Source: Ligustrum vulgare
Taxonomy: Eukaryota > Streptophyta > Magnoliopsida > Lamiales > Oleaceae
Assembly (NCBI GenBank): GCA_963555705.1
Contig: OY743183.1
Location: 44,815,466 to 44,879,465 of the forward strand
DNA length: 64,000 nt
Reading direction: 5' to 3'
Shown here: positions 20,884 to 31,540 of the stretch, piece by piece
How positions within the stretch are numbered: position 1 is the first letter of the stretch
Layout: each line of letters begins with the position of its first letter
The notes under the pieces: generated by a model
What the model was told of the DNA's origin: nothing
Databases searched by the model: none
The model's input: only the letters and a program-made list of their open reading frames with translations
Translations under genes and position numbers: made by a program

Positions 20884-23556
20884 TGTAACACCCCAAGTTT
20901 GAAAGTCTAAACCTAGGCGTGTTAACTTCCATTCACATTATATGCGGAATTTAAATCGTTTACACAATTAAAATGTTCATTTATCTATTGTAAAATTTTA
21001 CAGAAATTTCGGCAGAGTCTCCTCTATAAATTGGACATAGCCAATCTGTAGAGGGACATCAAAACCATTTTAAAAGATTTAAAGCATCAATCACATCTCA
21101 ATCACATTCATCATCGCCAACACCAATTCATTCATTCCCCGAACTCCTCAAGCATAAGATTTTCCAAAATATCAACAGACATTGACAAATGAAATAAGAG
21201 GTAATTTAACCTCTAATACGTTATCCATACTTAATCAAAACTAGCTTCAACCAAACCATTATCAATAATAATGAATGAAGGAATAAATTTAAATGATAAC
21301 TTGAATAAATTTAACTTTATTAATTAAGGCGACAATGGGTACTGTCGGAGTCAGCCGCCAAGTGTTCTCCTCTGATCATCTAACTTTCATCACCTGAAAT
21401 GTTGGGGAGGGATTGGGGTGAGCTAAAGCTCAGTAAGTAAACTGTATGCATGAATGCATGCTTATGACATGAATGCTTTTTAACAATTTCATGTATGTAT
21501 CCCCTTTTTCTTTACTTTCCAGAACATACAACATTTCAAACTTTCACTGAACATTTCAAAACTTTCACTTCATTTCCATCGTGAGCTCACTTGATGTAAC
21601 TTCTAGTCAATCAGAATACAGTGGGCAATTATTTATTTGGAAGTAGATTAACATGCGCATTTCCACCGCAAAGCGGTTTAACATTCACTTTCCCACCGCA
21701 AAGCGGTTTAACAGTCCACCGTAAACGGTTGAACATTCCGTCGCAAAGCGACTTAATTCGGGTACGCCGGTCCCCCGCGCCCCATTTCCCACTCGCAACT
21801 TTCATGAACTAGAAGTACACCCATTCATTCTTAAAAAAAAAAACTTGGGATACATAACTTTTTAACAAACTTGCACTTGACACATTTCTTTCATTTAAAA
21901 CATTTGACTTCCCAATTTCGATGCCAATGCATGCTTGATGATGCAATGACATGGTAATGTGCATGCTTAAACATTCTTCTCAATAACATATGCTTTCATA
22001 AAGTAAGGAAATTCATCAAAGCAAGTAAGTTGCACGACAGTCATTTACACATAACTTTCACATTTACATTCAATTTTGATGAAAATAGGGGGGAAGTTTA
22101 CTTACCTGAAATCCTCAGTAGTTACTTTGCTTAATATGCAGGTGGAAGTCTTGGTTGCCCGCGACGTCAATGTACCGTTTCTCCTAATTAACTTCCATCC
22201 ATTAATAAAAATATGGCTTTTAGTGAAAACTACCTTTAACACTCTTAATTGAGGTCGAGACTATCATGTGACTCATAATATAACAAACACATTTAACACC
22301 ACATATAATATCATATTCGAAGTAATACATTAAGTTCAAGGAATTTTGGAATCTTACTTATCAATTCCACAAATCAAAGCCAAGCATTACTTATCAAAAA
22401 TGATCTTGAACTAAAATTTTATAACCTTGAACATAATTTCAACTTAAACTAACTTGTTCTTAAAAGGTTAAAGTTTACTCTCCTATACCATTATCCCAAA
22501 ATTCCAAAATCATACATGTTTGTTTAAATAGTCATATACATATTCATGATCATATATACATACATTCACACCTCAAATTTGATATTATAGCACATCAATT
22601 AATCAAAAGTTCATGAGTCCCCAGTCTGAGAAATTCTATTTTCATCATAACCAAAATCTGAGTACATACCTATGCCCACATCCAAAATATATATATTTTC
22701 ACATATCTATACATACATAATAATATACACATTCATATACATCAATACTCACACACCTAAACATCTCAAATCCTTAATTTATGCTAAAATTCGAAAATCA
22801 ATAAGAACTGAAATCTGAAAATTTAACCCATAAATCTGAATTTATACATATAAGTTGCATACATACGTTATTTACATAGAATATAAATATACATACATGT
22901 GTATATTGAATTATGTATGTATGTGTGTGTGTGCGTGAAGTGGTGTGAAACCGTGCGTGTGTGTGCGCGATTTGGGTGTGTGCGTGTGTTTCGTGATGAG
23001 AAAAGGGGAAAAAGGGGAAGGGAACTTACTGCCGGCGGTGGTGATGACCGACGGTCGGTGTTGCGCCAGCGGGGAGAGGGAGAGCGAGGAGAGGCCGAGA
23101 GAGCGAGGTGAGAGACGCCGGTGTGAGAGAGGGGGGACCGTGAGTGTGAGGGATTAATTTGGTTAGGGTTAGGTTTAAGTGTTAAACTTTTGGTAAATTG
23201 CAATTCAATCCCTCAGCTCTCATAAATTGGTAATTTAGGTTCATAACTTTCAAATAAAATTTCAAAGTGTCACCAAACTTTTCCCAACTTCAATTTAATG
23301 CAATTTAGGTAACTTACTACTCAATTAAAATAAAATGGCAAGTAACAATTAAAATAATAATTAGACATAGAATTGTACATAAACAAATTTATCAACATTT
23401 TAATTGGCACATTGATCGTGACGGCGTCCAATTCCTTCCACTGCAATTTCATTCAAAACATTGACGTAAGATTCATTAAATTTCAAATTTTAAATAACAT
23501 TAACATAAATATTACGTGAAATTTTAAAGGGCACGAAAATGAAAAGCGGTATTACA
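20884..23556 (-). repeat. Solo LTR (Ty3/gypsy-like, 2673 bp) with TTTAC target duplication
   Basis: The segment starts TGTAACACCCC and ends GCGGTATTACA (TGTAA/TTACA ends). It is flanked by identical TTTAC at 20879-20883 and 23557-23561, the 5-bp duplication expected of LTR-element insertion, with no internal region. Orientation is inferred as minus by similarity with the terminal LTR layout of element H. It splits CACTA-like sequence. A partial plus-strand copy lies at 9240-9835. Four hairpin-forming units of the ACCGCAAAGCGGT type lie at 21665-21752. Confidence 0.9.
21665..21752. repeat. Array of four short inverted-repeat units in the solo LTR
   Basis: ACCGCAAAGCGGT occurs at 21665-21677 and 21695-21707, ACCGTAAACGGT at 21718-21729 and GTCGCAAAGCGAC at 21740-21752. 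In the third and fourth units both arms change together, so pairing is kept. Confidence 0.9.
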
Positions 23557-23561
23557 TTTAC

Positions 23562-23711
23562 CGTCGCAAATAAATGGATTCAACTCATGAAAAGAGAGTA
23601 TACACTTGGATTATTTACAACGGTATATTTCCGTGGGGAAAAACATGTTTTACGACAGTATATATGACTGTCGTAAATGTATTGCCACAAATATCCAAAT
23701 TTCTTGTAGTA
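23562..23711 (-). mobile_element. Right end of a CACTA-type DNA transposon
   Basis: On the minus strand the end reads TACTACAAGAAATTTGGATA, one base off the CACTACAAGAAA terminus typical of plant CACTA elements. A subterminal inverted repeat TTTACGACAGT/ACTGTCGTAAA lies at 23649-23677, and related phrases continue left of the solo LTR at about 20740-20878. No transposase is present and the opposite terminus was not found, so this is a non-autonomous or truncated copy. Confidence 0.7.
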
Positions 23712-24551
23712 TCATATCATCAGAATTCAAATTCTTCTTTCTACTATTCAAAGATTTTTTTAATCCATATTTTCTTTAGGCAAACCATTCCATTTCATAA
23801 CATAAACATTATAATATTAACTTGGAGCCTTACAAAATATTCATACTTTCCCTTACATAGCACATTATATACGTTATCACACTTTCATCAAATCACCCTA
23901 TTAACAAAAGACTAGGATGATTTAAAAGGGTAGTTATACACAAACGAGTTAGATATCTTATACAAAATACCCCTTCTAGCTTAGTAAGGGAAATGATACC
24001 ATACAAAAGTTTTGTCTCTTCTACATTTCATATAATGAAGAAGAAAGTTCTCTTTGGCTCCAAGTTACCGCGTCGTAGACATTCATCACTTTATACATCC
24101 TTTCTTTTATATATAGTCCCGGGTAAAGAGGGAAGTGGCTCCATACTTCTATTTTTGTAATAATATGATACTCGGTATCATTCCTTGATGTTCTCCACCA
24201 AGTTCTTATCACTTCATGCATCTCAGGGTCCATTACCTATATTAGTCATAAAAAACTTGTAAGTGGTGAAGCTTAGAGTGTAAAGTAGGAACAAATATGC
24301 ATAAATCATGGAGTTAATTAACTTTACCTCTAAACTTTGAATCTTACCTTGCATATGTAAGTAAAGATGATACAAATATCTAATATGAGTATCTTGGTAA
24401 CATTACAAGAAATAAATGTGCCATAAATCATCTTATTAACAGGGAAATAACATAAGAAGTATTAGCAATTCAATCACAAACTTTCTTTCAACCTTACTAA
24501 TTAACTTTGCCTTTTTATCACCTCATATAGGAATGAGCTAATGCTTATAAG
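23712..24551. other. Non-coding DNA left of the Cassandra element
   Basis: No supported gene. A 70-codon minus-strand frame at 24021-24233 (starting MDPEMHEVIRTWWRTSRNDT) looks less random in composition than its neighbours but matches nothing I recognise. The last five bases, ATAAG, are the left target duplication of Cassandra. Confidence 0.4.
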
Positions 24552-24828
24552 TGTAACACCCAGTCCAGGAAAGTTTAAAATATTTGATAGGTACTACTCA
24601 TACCAACAAGGTGCATCTTCTTTTTCGAAAGTCCATCGTTGGAAACTCCATAATTAAGCGTGATTGGCTTGGAGCAATTCTATGATGGGTGACCCCCTGG
24701 GAAGTATTCTCGGGGAGCGTACGAGTGAGGATAAAGCATGTTGAAAAGACTCATGTTGGTACGGTGAGGACAGTACGTCGTCATCTAACGGCCGAGACAG
24801 CCTGTCAAGTGGGACCCGAGTCGTTACA
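24552..24828 (+). repeat. Cassandra 5' LTR
   Basis: 277 bp, TGTAACACCC to GTCGTTACA. This copy keeps the 5S control boxes better than the 3' LTR. Confidence 0.95.
24590..24721 (+). ncRNA. 5S-rRNA-like Pol III module in Cassandra 5' LTR
   Basis: The segment aligns by eye along plant 5S rRNA from CATACCA near its 5' end. The A-box region reads AATTAAGCGTGAT (5S: AGTTAAGCGTGCT), the intermediate element TTCTATGATGGG, and box C GTGACCCCCTGGGAAGT, one base from the 5S sequence. In Cassandra this module is known to be transcribed by Pol III. It is an element-borne copy, not a member of the 5S rDNA array; there is no tandem 5S array here. Confidence 0.8.
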
Positions 24829-24830
24829 AA

Positions 24831-24845
24831 TGGTATTAGAGCCGG
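24831..24845 (+). promoter_or_regulatory. Cassandra primer-binding site
   Basis: TGGTATTAGAGCCGG begins two bases after the 5' LTR and matches the initiator-Met tRNA type site with one change. Confidence 0.85.
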
Positions 24846-25016
24846 CCACCAGCCAAAAATCGGGAACTAAGTGCTATGCAGGACAAAGTGCTACACCATA
24901 TATCGAGAGCCACCTCTTGAACCCATTAGGAGCCACATCTAGAATCTCAACGTCTGACAAAGGATCCTCAGATTGATTAAGCGCTACAAGGACGTTGCGA
25001 GTCTAACGGGGGTGAT

Positions 25017-25293
25017 TGTAACACCCAGGCTAGGAAAGCTTAAAAGATTTGATAGGTACTACTTATACCAACAAGGTGCACCTTCTTTTCCGAAAGTCCA
25101 TCGTTGGAAACTCCATACTTAAGCATCCTTGGCTTGGAGCAATTCTATGATGGGTGACCCCTTGGGCAGTTTTCTCTGGGAGCGTACGAGTGAGGACAAA
25201 GTATGCTGAAAAGACTCATGTTGGTATAGTGAGTACAGTACGTAGTCATCTAACGGCCGGGATAGCCCATCAAATGGGACCCGAGTCGTTACA
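25017..25293 (+). repeat. Cassandra 3' LTR
   Basis: 277 bp with the same ends as the 5' LTR, preceded by a short purine tract (ACGGGGGTGA). Substitutions relative to the 5' LTR are scattered and there are no indels. Confidence 0.95.
25055..25186 (+). ncRNA. 5S-rRNA-like module in Cassandra 3' LTR (decayed)
   Basis: Same module as in the 5' LTR, but the A-box region reads ACTTAAGCATCCT and box C reads GTGACCCCTTGGGCAGT. It carries more changes from 5S rRNA at both control boxes, so it is less likely to be a working Pol III promoter. Confidence 0.7.
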
Positions 25294-25298
25294 ATAAG

Positions 25299-27984
25299 TA
25301 TCAATTACAATTGAATTTAAACAAATATGAAAATGATATATGAAATTCCATGCATGATGGTATTCATTCTCTTCTTTCTTTTCTTCTATCTTTCTTTCTT
25401 GAAAATATGATGCATGTACCAGTTATAACTCTTCTTTTTCTCATTCTTTCTTTATTCTCTTGGGCCCTTCCATACTAGGGTCGTACACCGCACGCAAGAG
25501 TGCTTATTTGAAGCACAAGGTCACAAGAGTGTTCTTTTACACTCACGAGTTTGCTAACTCGATTCTTCTTCTTTCTTTTCTAGAGCACTTTGCTCACAAG
25601 CATACTAGCTCGAATGGATCTTTCTTCTAAGGGTATCTAATAGCCCGTGACGTCAAATAGGGACTTTCTCCCTAGATGTACCACCTAAATAGGGATATTT
25701 TAAAGTTTTAAAATTCTTTCTTTATTTATGCTTTCTCTTTCACATATGTAATGGTCATGAATGTATGTAAATGTTATGATACAATTATCAGTCATTAATA
25801 ACAACTATCATTACCAGAAAATCTTAGTGTTCCACAGTACATCTATCTGAAATTAAAATGCTAAGAGTAGAATAGGAAGATTGCTCAAAATATGATAGGC
25901 TAAAATTGTAGTTTAGGTAGAGAGCTCAGTCCTTGTTTCTTTTCTGTTACAACCTTTGGCTTGCATTTATAAATCATAAACTTTACATTCTGCATTTCTT
26001 AATATAAAGGTATCATTTCTTAATATAAAGGTATCATTTTCTTATAAATCATAAACTTTACATTCTGCATTTATAAATCATAAGTTTGAACCATTACATT
26101 CTGCATTTCTTAATATACATGTATCATTTTCTAAGTACATGCATGTGATTATTACTTAACGAAAATTACTGATAGAGTTGTTTGTCCATTTCGATTCTCT
26201 TAAGTCATGTATATTAACAATAACACTTAAATAGAGAGAATAAACGGCTTTACTTAAAGAATGAAAACATTATTGGAAACTAAAATTTCGTTTCACTTTC
26301 ATTTTATTGCAACTGGAAATTTTCAGATTCATATTCAACATAGAATCAGCTGTTTGACACATGCATGACATAGAGCTGGTAAATCATGATATAATTTATA
26401 TTATGGAATTTAATAAATCAATCAGAAACATCTTTCTCATGGAATCAACTACGATTTCCAGTTAAAAATAGAGTTTTGGTGTCAAATACAAATCTGGGCA
26501 GAAGCATTAGAATTATATACCGATTTCTAATTTACCAATTCTATCCTTTAAGATTAAACAAGTTTATATAACATAAAATTTTAACTAATTGCTAGAATAA
26601 CTCACATTAAGTGTAAAACTCAAATAAAAATAAATCTGAAACATTGTAAAACATAGAAGAGCACATATATACTTTACTCACCTTAAGCTGGGTTCTTCTT
26701 TAGGATTAGTAGCCTGAAATTTATAGTTTTATGGATATGATTAAGTTAATAATTTGATGAACTAAGGGTTAAAAGACAATATTTAAATTATAAAATAACT
26801 CTGTTTGATCGTCATTTTCATTACTGCCAGAATTCTCAAAATCTTTAGTAACAGGTTCGGATGCTACCAGTAGCACCCGATTCTACAGATTTTGATTTTC
26901 GAATTTTAGTGTTGATTCAATTCGATTTCTGGTATTATATGATTGTATAAGTGATGAATCTCTTATTTATCTGAGTATTCATAACTTGTACATTCATGGG
27001 TTAAAGAAATTATATAAAGAGAGAGATGAATTTCTTAAGAATTCTAAATTCTGAAGAGTATTCTACCTAGTTTCAGTGGTTGTGGCCGAGCTCAGTGGTT
27101 GTTTCTGGGTTAGAGTATTATCAGAGTAGAGGTATATATATAGAACCTCAGTTTTGGGTTGTGTTTGGTTGGACTCCTTTGTTATATTTCTACTTTCTTA
27201 ATCCTTCATGTCATATTTATGTTAATACAATGGTTATTTATACGAATATTTATCGAGCCTGTATTCTGTGCAAAATAACACTGTCAAACATGCCCTAAGA
27301 AAAATCAGATGAGTGGGACAAGTGTCTAGATTATCCATAATTATAATAGAAAGAATTCCAAGATTTCCTATTCCGTATGGTCACTTTTGGGCTAATATTT
27401 GAAGGTTGAAACGAGGACCGTTTTGGCCATTCTTTACATCGTTGGAAAGTTCATGCTACCAGCTTCGTAACTGTCATACATGCAAAGAGAATGGGCCAAT
27501 ACACAGTTCGAGTCAGTCATCCAATGTTGGCTGCTCGAGAGGATCCTATACTTAGCCAAAATTCCAGATTTTCTACATTTTCAGGTATGCAAGTTTGGCC
27601 CGATTTTTAAGGTGACTCCTAGCCTTAGATGATCTCAAATCTGATACCAATGTGTACAACTCATTGTGATCTACAAGATGATGTAACATGCATTGGAAAT
27701 GGCTTAACGCATATTATTTACTATGGTCATAAAGTTGAGTCCTCTACCATGGCAATTCTGTAATTTAAGTTGAATCTTCCCTAGGTTTTTAGCTTAGTCC
27801 TTATTATATAAATTAATTTCTAATTAAATCCAAATACTATTCATAATTTTATTTTAAGCCAATTTGGTCCTTGAAATCATAGTTAAGAATATTTTTCTCA
27901 CCTTTTCTTAAGATTTCATTATCATCCCTTAAAACTACGACTAAAACTAAATAAATAAAGATACGAAATTTTCGGGATGTTACA
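25299..27984 (-). mobile_element. Degenerate antisense LTR-like sequence
   Basis: The right edge on the plus strand is ATTTTCGGGATGTTACA (ending 27984), so the minus strand starts TGTAACATCCCGAAAATTTC, a typical start of plant Ty3/gypsy LTRs. LTR-like phrases follow leftwards, including one near 25640-25700 mentioning a CACCTAAATAGGG block. No left terminus, target duplication or coding region was found; the limits are approximate. A tandem-like duplication of ATAAATCATAAACTTTACATTC lies within 25960-26110. Confidence 0.4.
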
Positions 27985-29510
27985 GGTTAGTTCCTTTCCA
28001 TTTCACCACCTTTGAATTCACTGTATCCATCCCCTCTCTTCATCCTCTTCATATCTCTTAATCATCGCTTTTTATGTTTTCCGTCGTCGCCTCTCTTCAT
28101 CCCCTTCTTCTGTCTTCATCATCGCTTTTACCATTTTGGCACAAAGATTTCTTCTCTCTTCTGCCGTTTTCACACCCATCTTCTACCGTCTTCGATTCGA
28201 GGATTTCCTAGTGTTTTTCCTGCGATTTTTGTACAAACACACCAGATCACACGATTGGAGGTTCGAAAAACTTCTTTCCCAGTCTTCTGACTACCATTTA
28301 TATTTGTACTTTTATTGTTTGCTAACTTTGTTGAATGCATAAAGTAGTTTTCTCATGTCTATTAAAACAAATGTGTATTGGGTTTGCTTTTCAATTCTGT
28401 GTATTGCTTTAGATTAGAGAAATACTGCACCTGGGCCAAAATAATTATTTCTTGAAGGAAATGTGTTGTTCACATTTATATGTTTGTTCTGTGTATTTTG
28501 TTTGGTAACTTTGTTGAATGCATAAATATTTTTCTCCTATCTATTAAAACAAATGTGCATTATGTTTGTTTTATAGTTCTGAAATATGAAAGCAAGAAAC
28601 TCGAGAGAATCAAGAAAATAAGACTTTGCTTATAAGTATTGTGTAATCCCATTTTCAGTAGGAGTTTTTTGTGAAAGTTCTTTTTTGCGTGCATACGGAT
28701 TAAGATTTCCCACTTAGGAGAAGAAGAATAAAGACAACTATTATGGAGTGATTAATTGTTTATATATTAATTTATGGCTTCTAGTAATGAGAGAGAAAAA
28801 TAAAAAATTGCATGTGTCTCGTCACAATTCTTTTATCCATCTGGATATATAGCTTCATAATTAGCTTTATTAATATAAACATAGTACTTATTACAAGAAA
28901 TGATTTATTGGGTATACGAGTAAAAGGGTATATTTTTTGTATTGTAATATGATTGTTTTTATCCTTGTTTAAAAAAAATATATATTTCCTTATATAACCT
29001 CTAAAATGTTTAAGAGAGAGAACACATTGGGGGAAGTTACAATTAAGTGAACTTCAACATGTCTTTCAATAATTTCTTTTCATGATTTCCTTTGAATTTT
29101 GTAATAGATGATAATTTTTCCCCCTTGTGGAATAAACATTTTGGCTTTGTTAAGTTATATATTCTTCAAATAATTTGTTTTAAGCCAACATTAAATTTCT
29201 ATACAATGTTTCATGTTTCACTTCTTGTTGTAGTATTGATTTCCGTCTCTTCAAACACTTTATTTGAGGAAGTTCTTCTTTAACTGGAACATAATTATGG
29301 TTATGAATATATCATTTTTGCAATGTGTTACCTGGAATTATTTAGCAACATATGATTAAGTTTTAGATTGCTAATGCTTATTACAATAACTTTTTTACTA
29401 TTTACGACTATGGTTATACAAGTCATTGAGACTTTAACATTTTGGAGAAAGAAATGATGCTAACATGGCATTAAATGATAACATTTAATATTTCCTTGTT
29501 AGTGCAATTT
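27985..29510. other. Non-coding sequence
   Basis: Pyrimidine-rich sequence (28010-28300) gives way to AT-rich DNA. The open frames at 28012-28342 are TC-rich and show no family features. I see no gene. Confidence 0.45.
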
Positions 29511-29518
29511 TATATAAA
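29511..29518 (+). promoter_or_regulatory. Possible TATA box of the 29601 gene fragment
   Basis: TATATAAA lies 90 bases before the ATG at 29601, a usual distance for a plant promoter with a 50-60 base leader. Confidence 0.45.
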
Positions 29519-29600
29519 GAGATGTGTCTTGTGCACAAAAGCTTCGAGTTCATAGCTTCGAGTTGAACTCTCATTCAATTTCATCATACAACGTACATCA

Positions 29601-29914
29601 ATGGAGTTTCTAATTTATTTCCTCATCCTCTTTTTTCTTTTACATTCAGTTTTTCATGTCAAATGTGATGGTAATTACTAATTCTATGCATTTTCTTGAA
29701 TACTTATTACAATTATTTAATTTGTTTTGTGCTTTTATTTCTTGGATTTGCATTGTGACTAATATTTCCCATTTTGTTTCTTTGTTATAATTTGTGATGA
29801 AGTTGCTTTTAGGTTATATGTGTTCTCTTCTTTTGCTAAATTCAAATTTTTGTACCAGTGGTACAAGTTCTTGGAGAGGTTGGCTCACTTCCTGAGGTGT
29901 TTGTTGAACCAAAG
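29601..29914 (+). pseudogene. 5' fragment of a secreted-protein gene (two exons)
   Basis: Exon 1 (29601-29670) opens MEFLIYFLILFFLLHSVFHV and looks like a signal peptide: short N-terminus, long Leu/Ile/Phe core, polar end with Cys. It ends GATG/GTAATT, a good donor. Exon 2 (29859-29914) follows TGTACCAG and continues in phase with VQVLGEVGSLPEVFVEPK, ending AAAG/GTAAGG, a strong donor. The two exons total 126 bases, exactly 42 codons. I found no third exon before the retroelement debris at 30511. The product is not recognised. This is either the 5' part of a gene whose remainder was lost, or a gene whose next exon is too short or far away to see. Confidence 0.5.
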
Positions 29915-30510
29915 GTAAGGGTTGTTGCAAGAAAATAACGACTTACTTTTAGCGTGAGCATGTTTAGCTAAGCTTAAATGTTCAGGTATGTTTAAACACC
30001 ATCAACATACTATTATATTTTGTTATGATATGGTAAGGGAAAATGATTATTTTAAATTTTTTCTTCTCTTAAGAGCTGTTGTAAATATGATCCTTATCTT
30101 ATTCATGACAGATTGAATGTTAGGCAAAAAGAAATTAACAAAAGAGGCATGTGTTTCGGAGTGTCTCAGCATTTAAGCTTGTGTGTATTATGGGAATAAT
30201 TTGTTCCTATACAGGCCATCCAAAAAGATTAAATAGGATTTAACATCTATAATATGTGGTGCATGTTAATATGTAGTGCATGTTAATTATTCCCTGATTT
30301 TTGGAGACTATCTTGAAACAGTACATAAAATGCTCAAAGTATAATATTGCAAGTGCATACGCTATTATATACTTAACGATAATACAACACATGCATTGCA
30401 CATGCGTCAAACTAGTATTTGTAAGAAAAGCAAATAAAGAGGAAAAAGAAAGAACGCATTGAAGTTTTTTCTTGGTTTTGTTGGGTCGAGCGTCAAGGCA
30501 ATTTTTCAGC
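29915..30510. other. Non-coding sequence
   Basis: AT-rich DNA with no further convincing exon of the upstream gene fragment. The long minus-strand frame 30240-30641 crosses into the LTR remnant E and is hydrophobic by base composition; I do not support it as a gene. Confidence 0.4.
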
Positions 30511-31105
30511 TGATGAGTTTGTTTTCTTGTGTTTGGTTTTGACGAATCGGAATTAAGGAATTCAAGCGAAAAAGAAATATAAAAATCGGAATTCACCAAG
30601 AATGAGAATAGGATATAAATAATGAAAAAAAAACCTAACAACTAAGGTAGTCGCTAATGGGCTCAAAACCCTACATACTAACTAAAACAGAAAAATAACA
30701 AAAAAACGTGGAAACCCTAATTCCCATCTGCGGCGCGCCATCAGAACCTCACTTACGGTCGTGACAAGGATACTTAGGGCCATAAGTGTCACGCTGATTA
30801 AGAAGTGCTTGCTATAGTTACGTCCGTGATAGAGGCCTTTACGGCCGTAATCTTAGTTCTGCGAAAATTGATGATAGTGGAGTTACGGCCGTGAGTGAGC
30901 TAGTTGCGCTGGTAACTAACCTTCTGTATAATTTTGCGATCCTTTGAGTAGCTTGATCCGATTTGAATCTCGATTCGGGCCAAACATGAAACTTGCTTGT
31001 TTTTCCATGTAGATTGTTGTTGTATCGCCCGCATCTTGATTTCTCATTTTGTCTCCTACTTTGGATCACATCATCCTCCTCTTTTAAAAGGATTCGACCT
31101 CGAAT
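30511..31105 (-). mobile_element. LTR remnant E, same family as element C
   Basis: An antisense LTR ends on the plus strand with GGATCACATCA at 31073. It is followed by about 30 bases of the interior encoding, on the minus strand, DSRSNPFKRGG, the conserved pol tail also seen in A and C just before their 3' LTRs. The proposed left border TGATGAGTTTG at 30511 is tentative. It carries TTACGGCCGTAA-type palindromes at about 30749-30890. The rest of the element is gone. Confidence 0.65.
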
Positions 31106-31383
31106 CAACTTCTGGGCTGCTTTTCAAATGTGTCCGGGTTTTGGGGGCTTGATGTAAAAAATTTCCACCTGGCTCAAATGGAAAATTATGGACTCCATGA
31201 CATGAGTTCGATAAGTTACAATCCTTCAATTGGTGAACACAAATGTATTGAAACATGAGTTTAATTTGCCACGGTGGATGTGAGTCAAGCTCCCAAATTT
31301 AATTATCAACCTGCAAGAAAGATTCAAATAAAATGGGGAGGGAAATGTTAGTTTCATGAAGCATAAGGTATGGATCCCTGTAC
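31106..31383. other. Short non-coding segment
   Basis: No feature recognised between LTR remnant E and the MITE fragment. Confidence 0.4.
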
Positions 31384-31536
31384 TAGGGGTAGACGTGGTT
31401 CGATTTGGTTCTTGTTCCAGAAGAACCAAACCATGAATCGATAATTTTTTTACTATTGGAACCAATTGATTTTTTTAAAGATATAGAACCAAAACGGAAC
31501 CAAACCGCTTGGTTCTGGTTTGGTTCTGGGACCATT
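31384..31536. mobile_element. Truncated MITE, related to 43359-44200
   Basis: Begins TAGGGGTAGACGTGGTTCGA and carries GGTTCTGGTTTGG-type and ACCAATTGATTTTTT phrases in the same order as the element at 43359. It stops after GGGACCATTACT, where the LTR of element C starts, so its right end is missing. Confidence 0.65.
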
Positions 31537-31540
31537 ACTT

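Larger units (their letters stand above)
24552..25293 (+). mobile_element. Cassandra TRIM retrotransposon, structurally complete
   Basis: Two 277-bp direct LTRs (24552-24828 and 25017-25293) flank a 188-bp interior. Both LTRs begin TGTAACACCCAG and end GAGTCGTTACA. The interior starts with a Met-tRNA-type primer-binding site and ends with a purine tract. Identical ATAAG flanks at 24547-24551 and 25294-25298 are the target duplication. The LTRs contain a 5S-rRNA-like module, the defining trait of Cassandra elements in vascular plants. By hand count the LTRs differ at about 27 positions (near 10%), so the insertion is old. It encodes no protein and would have needed enzymes from another element. 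Confidence 0.95.

Noticed and set aside
22868..23203. Arg/Ser/Pro-rich minus-strand frame in the solo LTR
   Set aside because: It comes from GA/GT-rich LTR sequence; the LTR borders and target duplication explain the segment.
24590..24721. Genuine 5S rRNA gene
   Set aside because: It lies within an LTR with matching partner LTR, PBS and target duplication, has many changes from 5S rRNA, and is not in a tandem array.
28012..28342. Overlapping plus-strand frames rich in Phe, Ser and Leu
   Set aside because: Pyrimidine-rich DNA gives such frames by chance; no start context, domain or conserved motif.
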